This document shows positions 1-11,442 of a stretch of 55,313 nt of DNA, in pieces. Position 1 is the first letter of the stretch. The number at the start of each line of letters is the position of its first letter. The notes below the pieces were generated by a model. It saw only the letters and a list, made by a program, of their open reading frames with translations. It had not been told where the DNA came from and made no database searches. Source of the stretch: Helochares maculicollis (lineage: Eukaryota > Arthropoda > Insecta > Coleoptera > Hydrophilidae); the NCBI GenBank assembly GCA_033557835.1, contig JAWQRO010000118.1, positions 1-55,313 on the forward strand. The letters run 5' to 3'. The position numbers and the translations under genes were made by a program.

Positions 1-44
1 GTGACACCTTCCTTAAACCGGCGGAAACTTATTTGTACTCCTAA
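1..44 (-). mobile_element. Family A mariner, terminal repeat only (A0)
   Basis: Bases 1-44 are the reverse complement of the left terminal repeat of the family A mariners at 3810 and 16000; the shared core reads GGAGTACAAATAAGTTTCC on the minus strand. The element body therefore runs leftwards out of the window. A TA at 45-46 is the expected target dinucleotide. Sequence after it belongs to repeat R1, so this mariner appears to have inserted into or against R1. Confidence 0.85.
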
Positions 45-46
45 TA

Positions 47-1122
47 TAAGAAAGGGTAAAAGGAAGATATTGGGACCATGAAAAAACTAGACTTTGAGTT
101 TTTGACGGAACGCCACGTTTTGAATACCTCTGAATCCATTTTGACCATTTTTGGTATGTTTGTCTGTGTGTGTACGTCAACGCGATAGCGCTCATACCGT
201 TTGAGGTGGAGCGATGAAATTTGGCATAGGGCTATTATCGCAAAAACTGAGATCTGATTCTAACTTTTGAGGCAAGTAGGACCACCGGAAGTACCTGTTT
301 ACATACACAGTTTTGATTTTTGGAAGAAAACTAGATGTTTAAATAGAGCTATTGACTTGAAATTTGTTACACGCTTGAAAGACACTAAACACATTTTGTA
401 TATGAAGTTTTAAGGTGAAAGAACTACCTGAAACGGACTTTTCATCAAAAACTACAATTTTTTAGTAATAGTTTCGGTGGACATGCTTCAGAACTATCGT
501 CACGTAATACACTTATGCATAGTTTTTATTCGATTATTACGCCAAAAATAAGCAAAAATGATCAAAATTAAGAATAATAATAATAATTTAATATCACAGT
601 AACGTATGTCAAATACAAGATAACTTATTGGCTCAGTAGTTAAGACACCCGCCTTCTAGCGCCAAAGTCCGGCGTTCGAATCTGGCAACTTTTTTTGCTA
701 CAATTTATTCTAAATCAAATTTTTTATTCTGATGAGTATAAAATAATTAATAATGTATCTACAACAAAGAAACAATTAAGCGTTGTTATAAAATTATATT
801 ACTAACGTACAAAATATTAGTTTAGATACATAAATTTAGTTAAAAACATTTGATTTACACCGACTAAGATTTTGCATGCATATGGAAACTTCAATTTAAA
901 TCGTATGCTGCTTCTTCTTCTTCAAAGGCATTCAACCTTGCAATTTTTAAGGAATATTTTTGGCTCTTACTCTAAAGAATACCTTTATGTATAGTTTCCG
1001 CTCTTAGAATATAGGTAACTGTTGTGTTATAATTAATTGCAGGTACTTTTATGCAATATAAATATTTATACGGGAAAGTGGAGTGAAGACTCCACATTTT
1101 TAATAAATAAAATTCAATTTTG
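47..1122 (+). repeat. Complex repeat R1, copy a
   Basis: This is the longest continuous 5' portion of an interspersed family also found at 35023-36225, 37990-38345, 45781-46150, 48391-48516 and 50460-50662. The head at about 85-170 (gacggaacgccacgtttt then ctgaatccattttga) is well conserved among copies and is followed by a GT-rich stretch. The middle carries a tRNA-like box pair near 622-688. The tail ends with gcaggtacttttatgcaat and cgggaaagtggag. I see no long ORF. The copy is bounded by mariner ends on both sides (A0 and B1). The family is not recognised; a non-autonomous transposon or a composite repeat are both possible. Confidence 0.75.
622..688 (+). promoter_or_regulatory. tRNA-like A box and B box inside R1
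   Basis: TGGCTCAGTAG at 629-639 fits the Pol III A-box consensus at every position. CGTTCGAATCT at 673-683 is a near-consensus B box about 33 bases further on. The acceptor and T-arm pairings expected of a functional tRNA do not form well, so this is read as a tRNA-derived module and not a tRNA gene. Copy R1b at 35487 keeps only the B-box half (ttcgaatctggc). A T-run follows at 690-696, which could act as a Pol III terminator. Confidence 0.55.
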
Positions 1123-2395
1123 CCTGGTGCGAAAGTTTAAAATGGCGTTTTCTTTATGAAAAATACGCCATTATTTAAGAACAATTGTAAAACATTTTTT
1201 ATTCAAAGTATTGGTCTTCGCTTTGCACCCATTTTATCCATCTCTCGGATAATTTATGGATACTATTCCAAAAGAAAGCTTCAACTTTCATTTATATCCA
1301 TTCATAGAGCCATTTTTGTACATCTTTGAAAGTCTTGAAGTGTTGCTCAGCCACTGCATGTTTCATCGCTGAGAAGAGGTGATAATCAGAAGGCACCAGG
1401 TCTGGTGAATACAGCGGGTGGGGTAGTAGTTCCCAACCAAGGGAAGAAATCATTTCTTTGATCACTTTGACTGAATGTGCAGGAGCGTTGTCATGCTGCG
1501 GAATGATTTTGGCGTGTCTTCAAGCTCATTCTGGGTGTTTTTCGAACAATGCGTGGTTTCAATTGATCATTTGTTGTCGGTAGGGGACGGTATTAACTGT
1601 TTCTCCGGGTTTGAAGAGCTCGTAGTACACTAGTCCCACTCACACAGCGTTGTCTTCCTCCCAAAACGATCCGGATTTGTACTCAATGTTGATGGTTGTC
1701 CTGGTGTTAGCCACGATTTCTTACGTTTGGGATTCTCAAAACATATCTATTTTTCATCGCCAGTTACAACCCGATGCAAAAAAGCCCATCTTTGGGGGCG
1801 TAAATGGAGCATTTCACAGACAGTTTTTCGTCTTTCCATCTGTCGTTCGTTCAGTTTGTATCGAGCCCATTTTACAACCTTTTGAATCTTCCCCATGGCT
1901 CTCAGGCGATCAGAAATGGCTTGCCGAGTGACATTCAACTGATCCGCCATCATTTGTTGTGTTTGTGTATCGTCTTCCTCTAATAATGCTTGTAGTTCGT
2001 AGTCTTCAAACTTTTTTGATCGATTTTCACGATCTTTGATAATAACATTAAAATCGTCACTTTTGAAACGATGATACCAACGTTCACAAGTCTTGACAGT
2101 TGGAGCAAGATCGCCGTAAGTTTTTACAAGAATTCGATGACTTTCCGATGCATTTTCTTTTGATTGAACAAGGAAATCATTACATGCCGCAAATGGTCTT
2201 TACTTGGCTCAAATTTCGACATGTTTACCACGAAAAGAAAGTATGCTACTAACTCGTAAACAACTAAAGGAATATACCATTTTGTAGTGTTTGCAGTCTT
2301 ACCAACAATTGGGCTTCGGGTTCCAAAGGATACTTCAATAGATTTCATGCGCCATCTCTTGACAACAAAACGGCATTTTAAACTTGCACACCTGG
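1123..2395 (-). mobile_element. Mos1-like mariner, family B copy 1 (B1)
   Basis: The ends are imperfect inverted repeats: cctggtgcgaaagtttaaaa on the left and, on the right, the complement of aaacttgcacacctgg. The length of 1273 bp is normal for mariner. TA follows on the right at 2396-2397; the left flank is TG, probably a mutated TA. It sits at the 3' end of R1a after aataaataaaattcaatttt. The same 20-base flank precedes B4 at 50665. Confidence 0.9.
1199..2222 (-). pseudogene. mariner transposase, mauritiana (Mos1) type, disrupted (B1)
   Basis: This encoded the cut-and-paste DDE transposase of a mauritiana-subfamily mariner. The start at 2222 opens with MSKFEPSKDHLRH, the usual family N-terminus, and the final codons near 1201 read QYFE. 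The stretch at 1747-1953 holds the second helix-turn-helix (QLNVTRQAISDRLRAMGKIQ), the family motif NERQMERRK and the first catalytic block LHRVVTGDEK. Immediately after DEK the conserved Trp is a TAG stop (1747-1749). Frameshifts separate the N-terminal segment (2124-2222), the central segment and the C-terminal part. The second and third catalytic regions (HDNAPAH, then SPDLVPSDYHLF) can be read at about 1380-1500, so the catalytic Asp residues survive. The gene is dead; B3 carries the same TAG. Confidence 0.88.
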
Positions 2396-2397
2396 TA

Positions 2398-3809
2398 CAT
2401 CATTAATAACTGTATAATAAAATTATAAATTGGCAGAAACATAGTTGAAAGTCATAGTTAACGATGGAAAATATTTTGATAAAAATTACGTCGTACCCCT
2501 ACTAAAAATCATTCCAAAAACATAGCATGAAAACGAGGTAAAATGCGTTCAGAAGATTTCAAAACGAGAATTTCAATCAAAATCCCGACGTTGTTATTTC
2601 GTAATCGCAGTACAGTCCTATAGTCTGTAACGTTTAAATTTTAGCGAAGAATAATGAAGAATCTGTTCTATAAATTAATTTCGTTTATAAAGCACTTTGT
2701 AAATTTTAACCCAAACAATATAATCTGCCTGTGTTCAATAAACAAAAACTATTCACCGTGCTCGGCCGCCATTTTCCTAACTTATTGAAAGTAAAAGACG
2801 TCGGAGCCAAGGCGCCTCCACGTCGCACGTTGGAATTAAAATTGAAGTACCTATCCTAATTCTTAAGATTTTAAAGCACATTTTAAATATTTTATAGGTA
2901 ATTCTCTCATAATGAACAAGGAAATTATAAATTTATGGTCATATTTGCGTGAAGATTTGGGAATAAGTCTGGATCATCAGCACCTACTCAAGGCGATTAT
3001 AAATATTAAACAGAATGTAAAGTTTACGAGGGTAAGACGTTAGAAAGCGGCTAACGAGAGAGCAACTAACAACGATATAAGGGAGATTAAGGACATAATT
3101 AGTTACGCACAAATTACTAATTTTAGAAGACAATACTAGAAGTGGATGTAATTATTATGCACACTTTTAATGGTGCGGCGGCAGTTTGTGCTGCGAGAGA
3201 CGAGAAAGGGGGTAGAGGAAGCAATGTTCATTTGAATAAAGATGGTGCAATAATCTCAATTAAAAATGCCGCGTCGTAACAATGGCAGTCAGGCGCCGCG
3301 GGACTTCAACTGCCAACAAATTGATAATTAATGTTGTGTTTATAATAGCTGCCGGATTGAGGAATTAAAAATGTACCTACTCAAGACGAAGCGCGCTAAT
3401 TGCAATGAAAGAAGCGCGCCGAGGTCATATATAACACAACAAAAGATAAAACTTGGGGGCTACAATTTGTCTTGTTTCATGGGGATAGCCGAGGAGTGGG
3501 AGAAACAAGAACAACGCGACTAATTTTAGGCAAAAGAATTTTGCCGTTTTACATCGTGAGCCTTTTGTACGGCCAAGGGTTTTTCTTTCTGACTAACGTT
3601 GAAATTGTCTTACCCTGAATTGTTGTTTCTTTTGATAAAGAGCATATTGTGGACGGAACAGCTTATGCAAACGAAGAAAATCCTGAGCTTAAATGTATTT
3701 CTTTTTTGTTTGAGGAAAAACTTTCTCGCGTTTCCTCGATAATTGATAGGTGTTTTAAAACACGACTGTTAATTAAAAAGTATTTCTTACACCTAGAGTT
3801 GATTATGCA
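2398..3809. other. No gene recognised; presumed single-copy DNA
   Basis: No transposon end, long ORF or RNA gene is recognised here. The part at about 3020-3450 is less AT-rich than its surroundings and contains purine-rich runs and short homeodomain-like TAATTA cores (for example near 3333). That fits ordinary non-coding host DNA, possibly regulatory, but nothing specific can be claimed. Confidence 0.4.
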
Positions 3810-4966
3810 TTAGGAGTACAAATAAGTTTCCGCCGTTTTAAGGAAGGTGTCCCGGGGGCGCCTTTCGTTAGAATTTGCAGGTGATAACCGGCTTAAAAAT
3901 TAGTCTGTTTGTTCTAAAATAGCATAACCTTACTATATTAGTGACTTCGTGCTAGTAAAATATGATTTTCTTGAGCTGTAAATGTCTAAATTTGAATTAA
4001 ATAAACGTCATTTGCGGGGACTTTTAATTTATTTCTTTAATTTAAAAACTCTGCAGATGAGGCGCATCGATTGCTCGTAGAAGCATATAATGAAGCTGCT
4101 TTGAGTGAGAGAACGTGTCGTGAGTGGTTTCAAAGGTTTAAAAAACGGTGATGTTGATGTAGAAGACAAAGACCGCAGTGGAAGGCCTAAAATTTACGAA
4201 GATGCAGAATTGGAAGAATTATTGGAGGAAGATTCGCTTCAAACACAAAAGGAACTTGCTCTCACATTAGAAGTCACTCAGCAAGCAGTTCACACCGTTT
4301 AAAATCATTAGGAATAACTCATAAACAAGGGAATTGGGTTCCATACGAATTGAAGCCAAGATATATTGAACGCCGATGAGTGAAATGCTGCTAGCCAGGC
4401 ATAAAAAAAGGTTTTTTACATCGAATCTTTACGGGGATGAGAAAACCCAAAAAGAAGAAAATTATGGGGAAAACCTGGCCACGCGTCAACATCCACAGCA
4501 AAACCGAATATTCACAGAAAAGAACTCATGCTGAATATATGGTGGAATCAGCTGGGTGTGGTGTATTACGAGTTGCTTAATCCGAGCGAAACAATCACTG
4601 GAACTCTCTACCGAACACAATTGATGAGATTGATCCCTCCTCTAAAGGAAAAACGCCCTCAATACAATTCTAGACGACAAAATAATTCTACTCCATGATA
4701 ATGCTTGTCCGCATGTAGTAGTTCCGGTGAAAAACAATTTGAAAACACTTGATTAGGAAGTGTTACCCCACCCGCCGTATTCACCAGACATAGCGCCATC
4801 CGACTACTATCTGTTCCGGTCAATGGCGCATGCTCTGTCGAAGCACCGGTGCACAACATATAAATTGCTAGTGGTGGACAATACTTTGAATAAACTTAAA
4901 CTTAAGTTTTGTTACAATAAATATTCAATTTTTTTAAAAAACGGCGGAAACTTATTTGTACTCCTT
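3810..4966 (+). mobile_element. Family A mariner, copy 1 (A1), internally deleted
   Basis: The left end TTAGGAGTACAAATAAG at 3810 and the right end cttatttgtactcctta near 4966 form the family A inverted repeats (cores ggagtac and gtactcc). It is about 100 bp shorter than A3 because of several internal deletions. The largest removes about 115 bp between acaacatataa and tgctagtgg near 4865. Exact termini are uncertain by 2-4 bases because the two ends differ slightly. Confidence 0.88.
3982..4893 (+). pseudogene. mariner transposase, family A, disrupted (A1)
   Basis: A DD34D mariner transposase relic of the vertumnana/mellifera-like type, clearly different from family B. The ATG at 3982 opens MSKFELNKRHLRG. 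The central segment at 4105-4302 carries RERVVSGFKGLKNGDVDVED and the helix-turn-helix LEVTQQAV. Later parts show HDNACPH near 4698 and SPDIAPSDYYLF near 4790-4820, so the second and third catalytic Asp positions remain. Lesions seen: single-base indels near 4050 and 4375; a frame break at an A7 run (4403-4409); loss of the codons after GDEK; a TAG at 4754-4756 replacing the Trp before EVLPHPP; and deletion of most of the C-terminal segment before the terminal QYFE. The A7 break and the TAG recur in A3. Confidence 0.87.
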
Positions 4967-4967
4967 A

Positions 4968-5422
4968 TAATAAGAACTACTGATACTTTACTACTTCAGC
5001 ATTGTTATGAGTCATAAGCTCACAATTTATCAGAAGCTATAGATACGGGCATAAACGTTATTGTAAAAATATTCAAAATTAATTCAAAGGTTCTATCAAT
5101 CATTATATAAAGCTACATTTGATATAGATAAAGATAAAATGCTTGTGTTCTGCGGAATCGTCTCCATCGCAATCACTTAAGTTCATAGTAAAAATAGTCG
5201 AATCTTCTTTCAATTTAAAATTATTATCTTATAAACAAATCTCTTATTGGTAGTTTAACCTTGGCAATTGTAGAGGATGAGTTCCTGTCAATTCTTAAAC
5301 AACTGACGCCGAAATGGATAAGAAATGGGAACTAAAATTATGATTGATACCTGGTACCTTCCAAGGATATAACGAAAATAGCTCATACTTTATGCATCAA
5401 TTACTTTTTTGCTTCCACAAAG
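4968..5422. other. Spacer between A1 and A2; nothing recognised
   Basis: AT-rich sequence with no recognised repeat end or ORF. It separates the damaged A1 from A2, a fragment that contains the C-terminal codons A1 lacks. Confidence 0.35.
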
Positions 5423-5640
5423 CGGTTCACAACATATAAAGATACCAAAAATTGGGTTGATACGTGGATAGCCTCAAAAGATAAGGAGTTCTTCAGATAT
5501 AGAATGCGAATGCTGCCTGAGGGATGGGAAAAAGTGGTTGCTAGTGATGGACAATACTTTGAATAAACTTAAACTACCGTTGTGTTACAATAAATATTCA
5601 AGTTTTTATAAAAAACGGCGGAAACTTATTTGTACTTCTT
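5423..5640 (+). pseudogene. Family A mariner 3' fragment (A2)
   Basis: From cggttcacaacatata onward this is the 3' end of a family A element, including the last 48 or so codons of the transposase (WVDTWIASKDKEFFRYRMRM, then LPEGWEKVVASDGQYFE with TAA at 5564-5566) and the right terminal repeat ending cttatttgtacttctta. The join on the left (aagcggttcac) shows no terminal repeat, so it is a truncated copy. It covers the segment deleted from A1, which lies about 450 bp upstream in the same orientation. Either it is an independent truncated insertion, or a local duplication followed by deletion produced both pieces. Confidence 0.85.
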
Positions 5641-6333
5641 ATTCTATCGCAACAAATGCAACTTCCTGCAGAAAGGGCGTATTGTCAACAGATTTGGCTT
5701 ACGCACTATTAATAGCGATTTTTTTACAAGGTGATTCCTTGGCAGACATTTTGGTAAAATACAGGACAACAGAGACACATTTATCGCCAAACTGTGGCGT
5801 GTTACCCAAGTCGTCAAAAACTACACGGGTTAACGGGTTTACAGTCTCATTAAACCAATAAAACCGTTGCCGTCGCCGACTGTAGCATCACCTCACCACC
5901 AACGCCTCCGGATTGTGTTGACTATATGGACGGGAAAGTTTCTTGTTAGCTAACGGCGGACATTTCGAAAACAACTCTCGAAGAGAATAGGTATTTTTAT
6001 AGGTAACAATAGCCTATCGTAAAATCCCTATTTCTTCCACGTAACAAAAACTACCAAGTTATGATTTATAGATATTTACACGACACGACGGCAATAGAGT
6101 GGGCCCCTCGCATTTGAACTACAGATTACAGTTTGAGAAATTACGGCTCGTAACATAATTCCTGCATGCTTTTAAACAATTTAGAATACAGGAAAAGAAA
6201 TGAGCTTTCCAATTAAAAATAAATAATCTATTAGGCCCAAACATCAATTTTGAAAGCGGCAAACTTGAAATCAGATTGGATTCAAGATTAATCCACGGTA
6301 CATATTTCTCACAATCTTGCACTTCCCTCGGCG
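5641..6333. other. No gene recognised
   Basis: No transposon signature or convincing coding sequence. The ORF overlapping 5641-5861 is only an extension of the family A 3' end into flanking DNA. The part at about 5850-5960 (ccgttgccgtcgccgactgt) is locally GC-richer. Confidence 0.35.
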
Positions 6334-6852
6334 ATGCAAAGGGAGATAAGGGGGTTATATAGGAAAAAGCAATTCTTTCAGTATCTAAGTGAGATCCTGC
6401 GATATCCATGCGTGCATGTAAGTAATACAGGCAGTGGTTGCGATTTACGACAATCTCAAACAAGGCCGCGGAGTGATGTTAGAGTATGTATATGTGACGC
6501 TCACATAGTACACACGCATGAAGCAGCAAACAACAATGGCAAACCTCCAGAGTGCGTTATTCCGAAAATTAGGTTCAGTTCCGAGTCGGAGATTCGGCGA
6601 TCACCAGGTCCGATAAGAAGAAGTAGAATATACACGAAGGCGGCAGTCTCACTCGGCGGCGGCAGAGCCATTGCCATGAACTCATATCTGAGTCATACGC
6701 GTGAGAAAGTGTTGATAGAATGATAAGAGTTGAGACATTTGAGTCCCGGAGGAGAGCGGTCTCTTCTTATCGGTGGTCGTCTGTTAGGGACGACAGGGGG
6801 CTGGTCAGCATTTACTCCGGGGCGGCCTGCAAACGGGATTCGGCTGAGGCGG
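6334..6852 (+). other. Candidate 5' exon or promoter-proximal DNA ending at a splice-donor-like site
   Basis: This is distinctly more GC-rich than the flanks and free of recognised repeats. It is open from 6334 to 6723 (129 codons), and a second frame is open from 6720. The sequence gaggcg followed by gtaagcaag at 6852 fits a strong splice donor. The predicted peptides are rich in Arg and Ser and resemble translated untranslated sequence more than a protein, and no domain is recognised. A 5' UTR exon of a host gene is the most that can be proposed. No TATA box or acceptor was established. Confidence 0.22.
6491..6507. promoter_or_regulatory. Perfect palindrome with 3-base spacer
   Basis: TATGTGA-CGC-TCACATA: two 7-base arms in perfect inverted order around CGC. 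This suits a dimeric DNA-binding protein, but the factor is unknown and the site may be chance. Confidence 0.25.
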
Positions 6853-8760
6853 TAAGCAAGTATCCCCTTTCGCGCGTCCTCAACTCAAGATTGGTAAAAA
6901 TAAATTGCCAGCCAGTTTATGATGCACCTTCCTCGAAGGAAAACTATAACACGCGCGATAACCGTAACCGCTATTGCGTCCTGAGGGATCCTTGGTAAGA
7001 AGACGGCCGCCGCTAGACCTGCAGCGTTCGAGGGAGCGGGCGGGCGAAAACAAGATAACCAAGGTGATGTGGATGCGGACTAGCAAGAGAGAAATCTGAC
7101 AATTGTGGTAATAATAGTCGAAGGAAGCCGGAGCACATAAAACGGGAACCCGGGAGAAGACGGCGGTGGTTGCGATACCATCGATGACTTCATGCGAATT
7201 ACCACCGGCCTCGTGGCGACGGTGACGTGGCCTCATTGTTTCTCTCTTCTTCCTCCCTCTCGACCAGACATAAGGGAAAACAATGTCGATCTGACGACTG
7301 CTTGACAATCACCTTCCAGGGTCCCTCTGGGTCTCTGTGATGGACTTCCGGACGGGATGCGGGGAAGCTAGACTCACTCTCGTGTGTCCTTTCCGCACAC
7401 TAAGTCTAAGAACTGATCCTATCGCTTTCATAATCCTAGATGTGCTTATGTTACTGCTGCCTCTGCGAACTTTCTAATGTAAGTGTTAGATGGAAGCTTT
7501 GGATGAACGATGTGCGTCGAAGGGTTTTAGCTTTCCTTATCGTTTTACTACATGATAAAGATACATCTTAGCATCCTAACATCGCCAAACTAACTGCCAT
7601 ACATTCAATTATGACTAAAAATGCTTGTTTTCAAGATAGCAGCTGGGATGGCAGCCTTGCAGAATGTCCATTGTAATATAGCGCGCACTATCGTCTAGTA
7701 TTGTAAAATCAAAAAGCCTATCTTCCCTGTATTACTCTTAAAGTTACACAACTCCTTTTACGGTAAGCCTTATTTCTCTAAAGCACCAACGAGCACAAAT
7801 TTCAGTTCTTATTCAAGTGCAATACATATGCGCGATATAAACATCAAAACTTTCTGACATATAAAACAAATATCTTGTGAAATTCATAGGGTACAAGTAT
7901 TAGAGTTTAGCAGAAATGACGGGAGTTGCAAAAAGATGAAAGGTGACTTGGCACCATCAATTATAAAGTTTTGGTGTATTTAGAGGGAGAAAGGGAGTGA
8001 GTGAGGAGCGAGACACGTTGTTTGTTACCTATTGATTTATTTTTAAGTGAGCACGAATGGAAATAAAGTTCAGGAAACAAAACAAAACGGCAGAAGCAAG
8101 CACGGATCTAGAGGCAAAGCGAGAGCGTCGCGCGAGGTAACAGATGTCCTGGAAATTCATCCTTGTAATGTAATTTATAACTTTACGTTGATACGTACGT
8201 AGGAAGTCGCCCGCCCGTATACGACGTCCTGAGCGACCAAGGAATTCCATTTAGTTCTGGACATCGGGCAAGGTATGTTGTGCTGGTGCAGAGGATTACT
8301 AAATTAAGTTAGCAAATGTCGCATCCGACTGCCGCCGCCGCTGCACCCGCCAAGCAACGGGACGCAATAATGGGAATGACCGCTTCCGCTGTGCTTCATC
8401 ACCTCTTGCCTTAATGAAAATACCGCACTTTCTGCGACCACTGCCCGCATTTCGTATTCACAATACGTGAGGATCACGTTGGCGGTGGTTGGTCACTTGC
8501 ATATACTCCTACTAACTTATATGGCACGCAAGACATCGCGTCGCACCGTCCGCGTCCCGGTCGTAGTCTGCCGGCTAGATATGCGGTACGTCTATTTTCC
8601 AACCCCTTCCCTGAAGACAGGTCTGAACAGAAATGCAGGAAAATTCATTGTATTGCACATAATTAGATTTTCTGCCTGCACGCTCACAAAGAATAGTAAT
8701 TTCTGCGTTTTGCCAGAGGCTTACTGTAGAAAACAGTGTTGCTATTAATGGGATAACGAT
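6853..8760. other. GC-richer, apparently single-copy DNA
   Basis: Continues the non-repetitive tract. Many short overlapping ORFs on both strands (for example 6880-7308 minus) arise because GC-rich DNA has fewer stops, and none shows a domain. Triplet-like GC tracts occur at about 8325-8350 (gccgccgccgctgc). Host non-coding DNA, possibly promoter or UTR sequence, is the simplest reading. Confidence 0.3.
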
Positions 8761-10071
8761 CATGGAATTCAGGGTGGTGAAATAAAAACCGTTTTACGTG
8801 GATGTCGTAATCCTTTTTTAGGATTATGTCATTTCAGCACGTGTGGAAGAACCCATGTCGTTTCCGTTACTAAATTTCAAATACTGCTTGAGAAAGTGGG
8901 CTAAAATTATACTTGGGGATGTTCTGTCCCGAGTTTGGAATGTAAAGTCGACAAAATTGACAAATACAGTAAATAATTTCAAATAGAGCAATGGGTGAGG
9001 TGATATCAAGTGTCCCACCATGAGCGGAGAAGTAAATGTTTGCCCTCGTCTTATTAATGCGTTTTGGTAATTGAGCCATTATAAGACTTTGATGATGGAA
9101 AATCTGCTATTATTCAAGATGGATTGCTATTCGAAGTAATTAGTGTAATATTTTTAAAAATTGTAACATTAATGTGCAGACAATAATCTGAAAGTTTAAG
9201 AAGACTCTTCCACTTTGTTAAAGGGGTTCTCAAGTTTACAGAATATACACAGCTAGAAGATTTTCCTGCATTCCTGGGTATCTATCGAAGAATGGTCTCC
9301 GAAAAACTATATCACACACATTAATTGAAAGAGTGGTATTATTGCACTGTTTGCGTAGTCTCTTAATTAGGTCGCAGGAATTCATAATGGGCTTAGTAAA
9401 CTACATGCCATGAGAAGTTTTGTGGAATCATTGATATTTTGGGTAAAATTTAATGAGAATCTTTTATGGTGTTTATGATAGTCTCAGGATAGTTTTATGA
9501 TACTTCATCACTTCCACATTCTAGTCCCTTTTTATTTCTTCAGATGTTTGGTTTTTAACTGACTATTTTTGACTATGAGCCCAAAAATAGGGAAAGCAAC
9601 ACAATATCTTTAGATTTAAGATCCTTGTTTCTTTTCATCCCCTTAAATGGATGATTTTCGTGCCCCCTGAAATAAAAAATTATAAGCCAGAAAATCGTTT
9701 TTAAAGGAGTATCTACATACCAGATTTCTCTCATCTATTGTTGGTATTTTATCAATTGCGTGCATGTTTATAAAAACAATTAACACACCTAAACCTCTCT
9801 TGAACGTATTCCTACAGACTAGCAAAAAATATATATATTTTTAAATTGGAAGAAAATATCTGTCGTACGTAGGAGTATTCGTTTTTTTTTAATATATGCA
9901 TAAGACCCAAGATTTTTATCACCTAATTTCTCCTGTGACTTTTTAACTTTTTGAAAAATTAACAAATATGCATTTCTTTATTTTACGCACAAATTTTAAA
10001 AGTTCATTTTTTGTCTGCAGCAGTTTTAATTTTTGAAATGTGTAAACCGAAACACTGAATTTTTGTATATA
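8761..10071. other. AT-rich spacer; nothing recognised
   Basis: No terminal repeats, RNA gene or plausible coding frame. Short ORFs at 8824-9079 and 9643-9825 on the minus strand look like chance. Confidence 0.35.
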
Positions 10072-11442
10072 CAGGCTGTTGCAGAATTAATTTTTTAATA
10101 TTTACATTTAAATTTATTAATTTTTAATACTTAGCCCACCCGTTAAGAACGCCAATGTGCCCACGACCTGGTATTTTATAAGTATAAATAAAAATGTTGA
10201 AAATTTGGCTAATTTGGGACTCCTGGCATAATTGAAACGATGCCGATAGACCATGGTGGGTTAAAAAATATTATACAGATACAACGGCACCGTTATTGCT
10301 ATAATCCTTCAAAACCTCGAAATTAAATTTTTTCATAAACGCAAAAGCGTCCTTATCAAAGAGAGGCAGAAAAAGAACGTAAACAACCATTGAAACCAAA
10401 TTTTATAGCTCCGCGTTTTTTCGTCGCAAGAAAGACAATTACATCATATATCGCAAACTAACGTCACTTTATCCATACACAAATACCAGCATCATAATTA
10501 AAACAAAGCGTTTTATCCGTCATAATCACGAGCTAAAATTATGTCACGAACACAAAACCTTCTAATAACATAAGGACAGAAAAAAGAACATAAACAACCT
10601 TTTAAGTAAAATTTTATTCGAGCGCGTTATTTTTTGAGCCGGAGATCGAACGTGACCTCGAAAAAATATCGCTTTATTATACCGCCGCAAGAAGGGTGGT
10701 TACATCATACATCGCAATCTAAACAATAACTTAATTGTCGACATTCTTTATCGTTAAAAATGGATGGCTTTGAAATACGATGAACTACAGTCAATTTCTA
10801 TCACAAATAATAATTTAAATTCATGTTATTGACAGAAAAACATGCACCGCTTCTCTTGCGTCTGTGGTTGTAAATTTATTGCGCTTTACGTTTTTTGATG
10901 AGCATCCGCTTTCATTTATCACCTTGTCTACAATAAAATATTGGTTTTTCTTGATTCGTGATTAGTACGTTCAGATGATTTGCATATTAGTAAATATTGT
11001 CTTTCTTTGAATAAGACATAAAGAAAAGTTTATCTAACTTACGTAATACTAAATAATATATTAAAAACAAATTGAAATGAAGCAATCCGACCAAACATGT
11101 GGCGCTTGTTTTCCTCTCCGGTTAAAATTTATTGGGCTGTTAGCTTTTTTAGCTCGGCTTAAATTTTTTTAAGCGTGGTTTTTTTTTCATTATTATTTCG
11201 TCAGTTTCGAATCCAGATGCTTTAAGCGTAAACGAGAAGGTGATTCTTTGAAATACCGATAAAATTCGTCTGTGTTCGACCGACGACGTCATAGAGAATT
11301 CCAACAGTGGTTCTTAACATGTATATGTAATTAATATCTCGGTAACTAATTATGCCCCAAAATGCAAACAAAAACCTATCGCTTATTATTAGTTATATCT
11401 ACAACCCCTTAAAGTTTTGTAACTTAATTTTGAAACAGGCTG
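10072..11442 (+). mobile_element. Non-autonomous TA-target element E, copy 1 (E1)
   Basis: The left end CAGGCTGTTGCAGAATTAA (preceded by TA at 10070-10071) and the right end ttaattttgaaacaggctg form imperfect inverted repeats; the right flank is TC, probably a changed TA. The element is 1371 bp with no usable ORF. It contains two related blocks of roughly 240 bp in direct order (about 10330-10500 and 10530-10735), each with agaaaaagaac, ttttat, gcaagaa and ttacatcat motifs. The body matches E3 closely and E2 and E4 in inverse orientation. TA target and short terminal repeats point to the Tc1/mariner superfamily, but no transposase is present. Confidence 0.85.

Noticed and set aside
622..693. 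Functional tRNA gene
   Set aside because: A and B boxes fit, but the acceptor and T stems do not pair properly and the unit lies inside a repeat found elsewhere.
6880..7308. 142-codon minus-strand ORF as a gene
   Set aside because: GC-rich DNA with overlapping ORFs on both strands, arginine-rich peptide, no domain or splice context.
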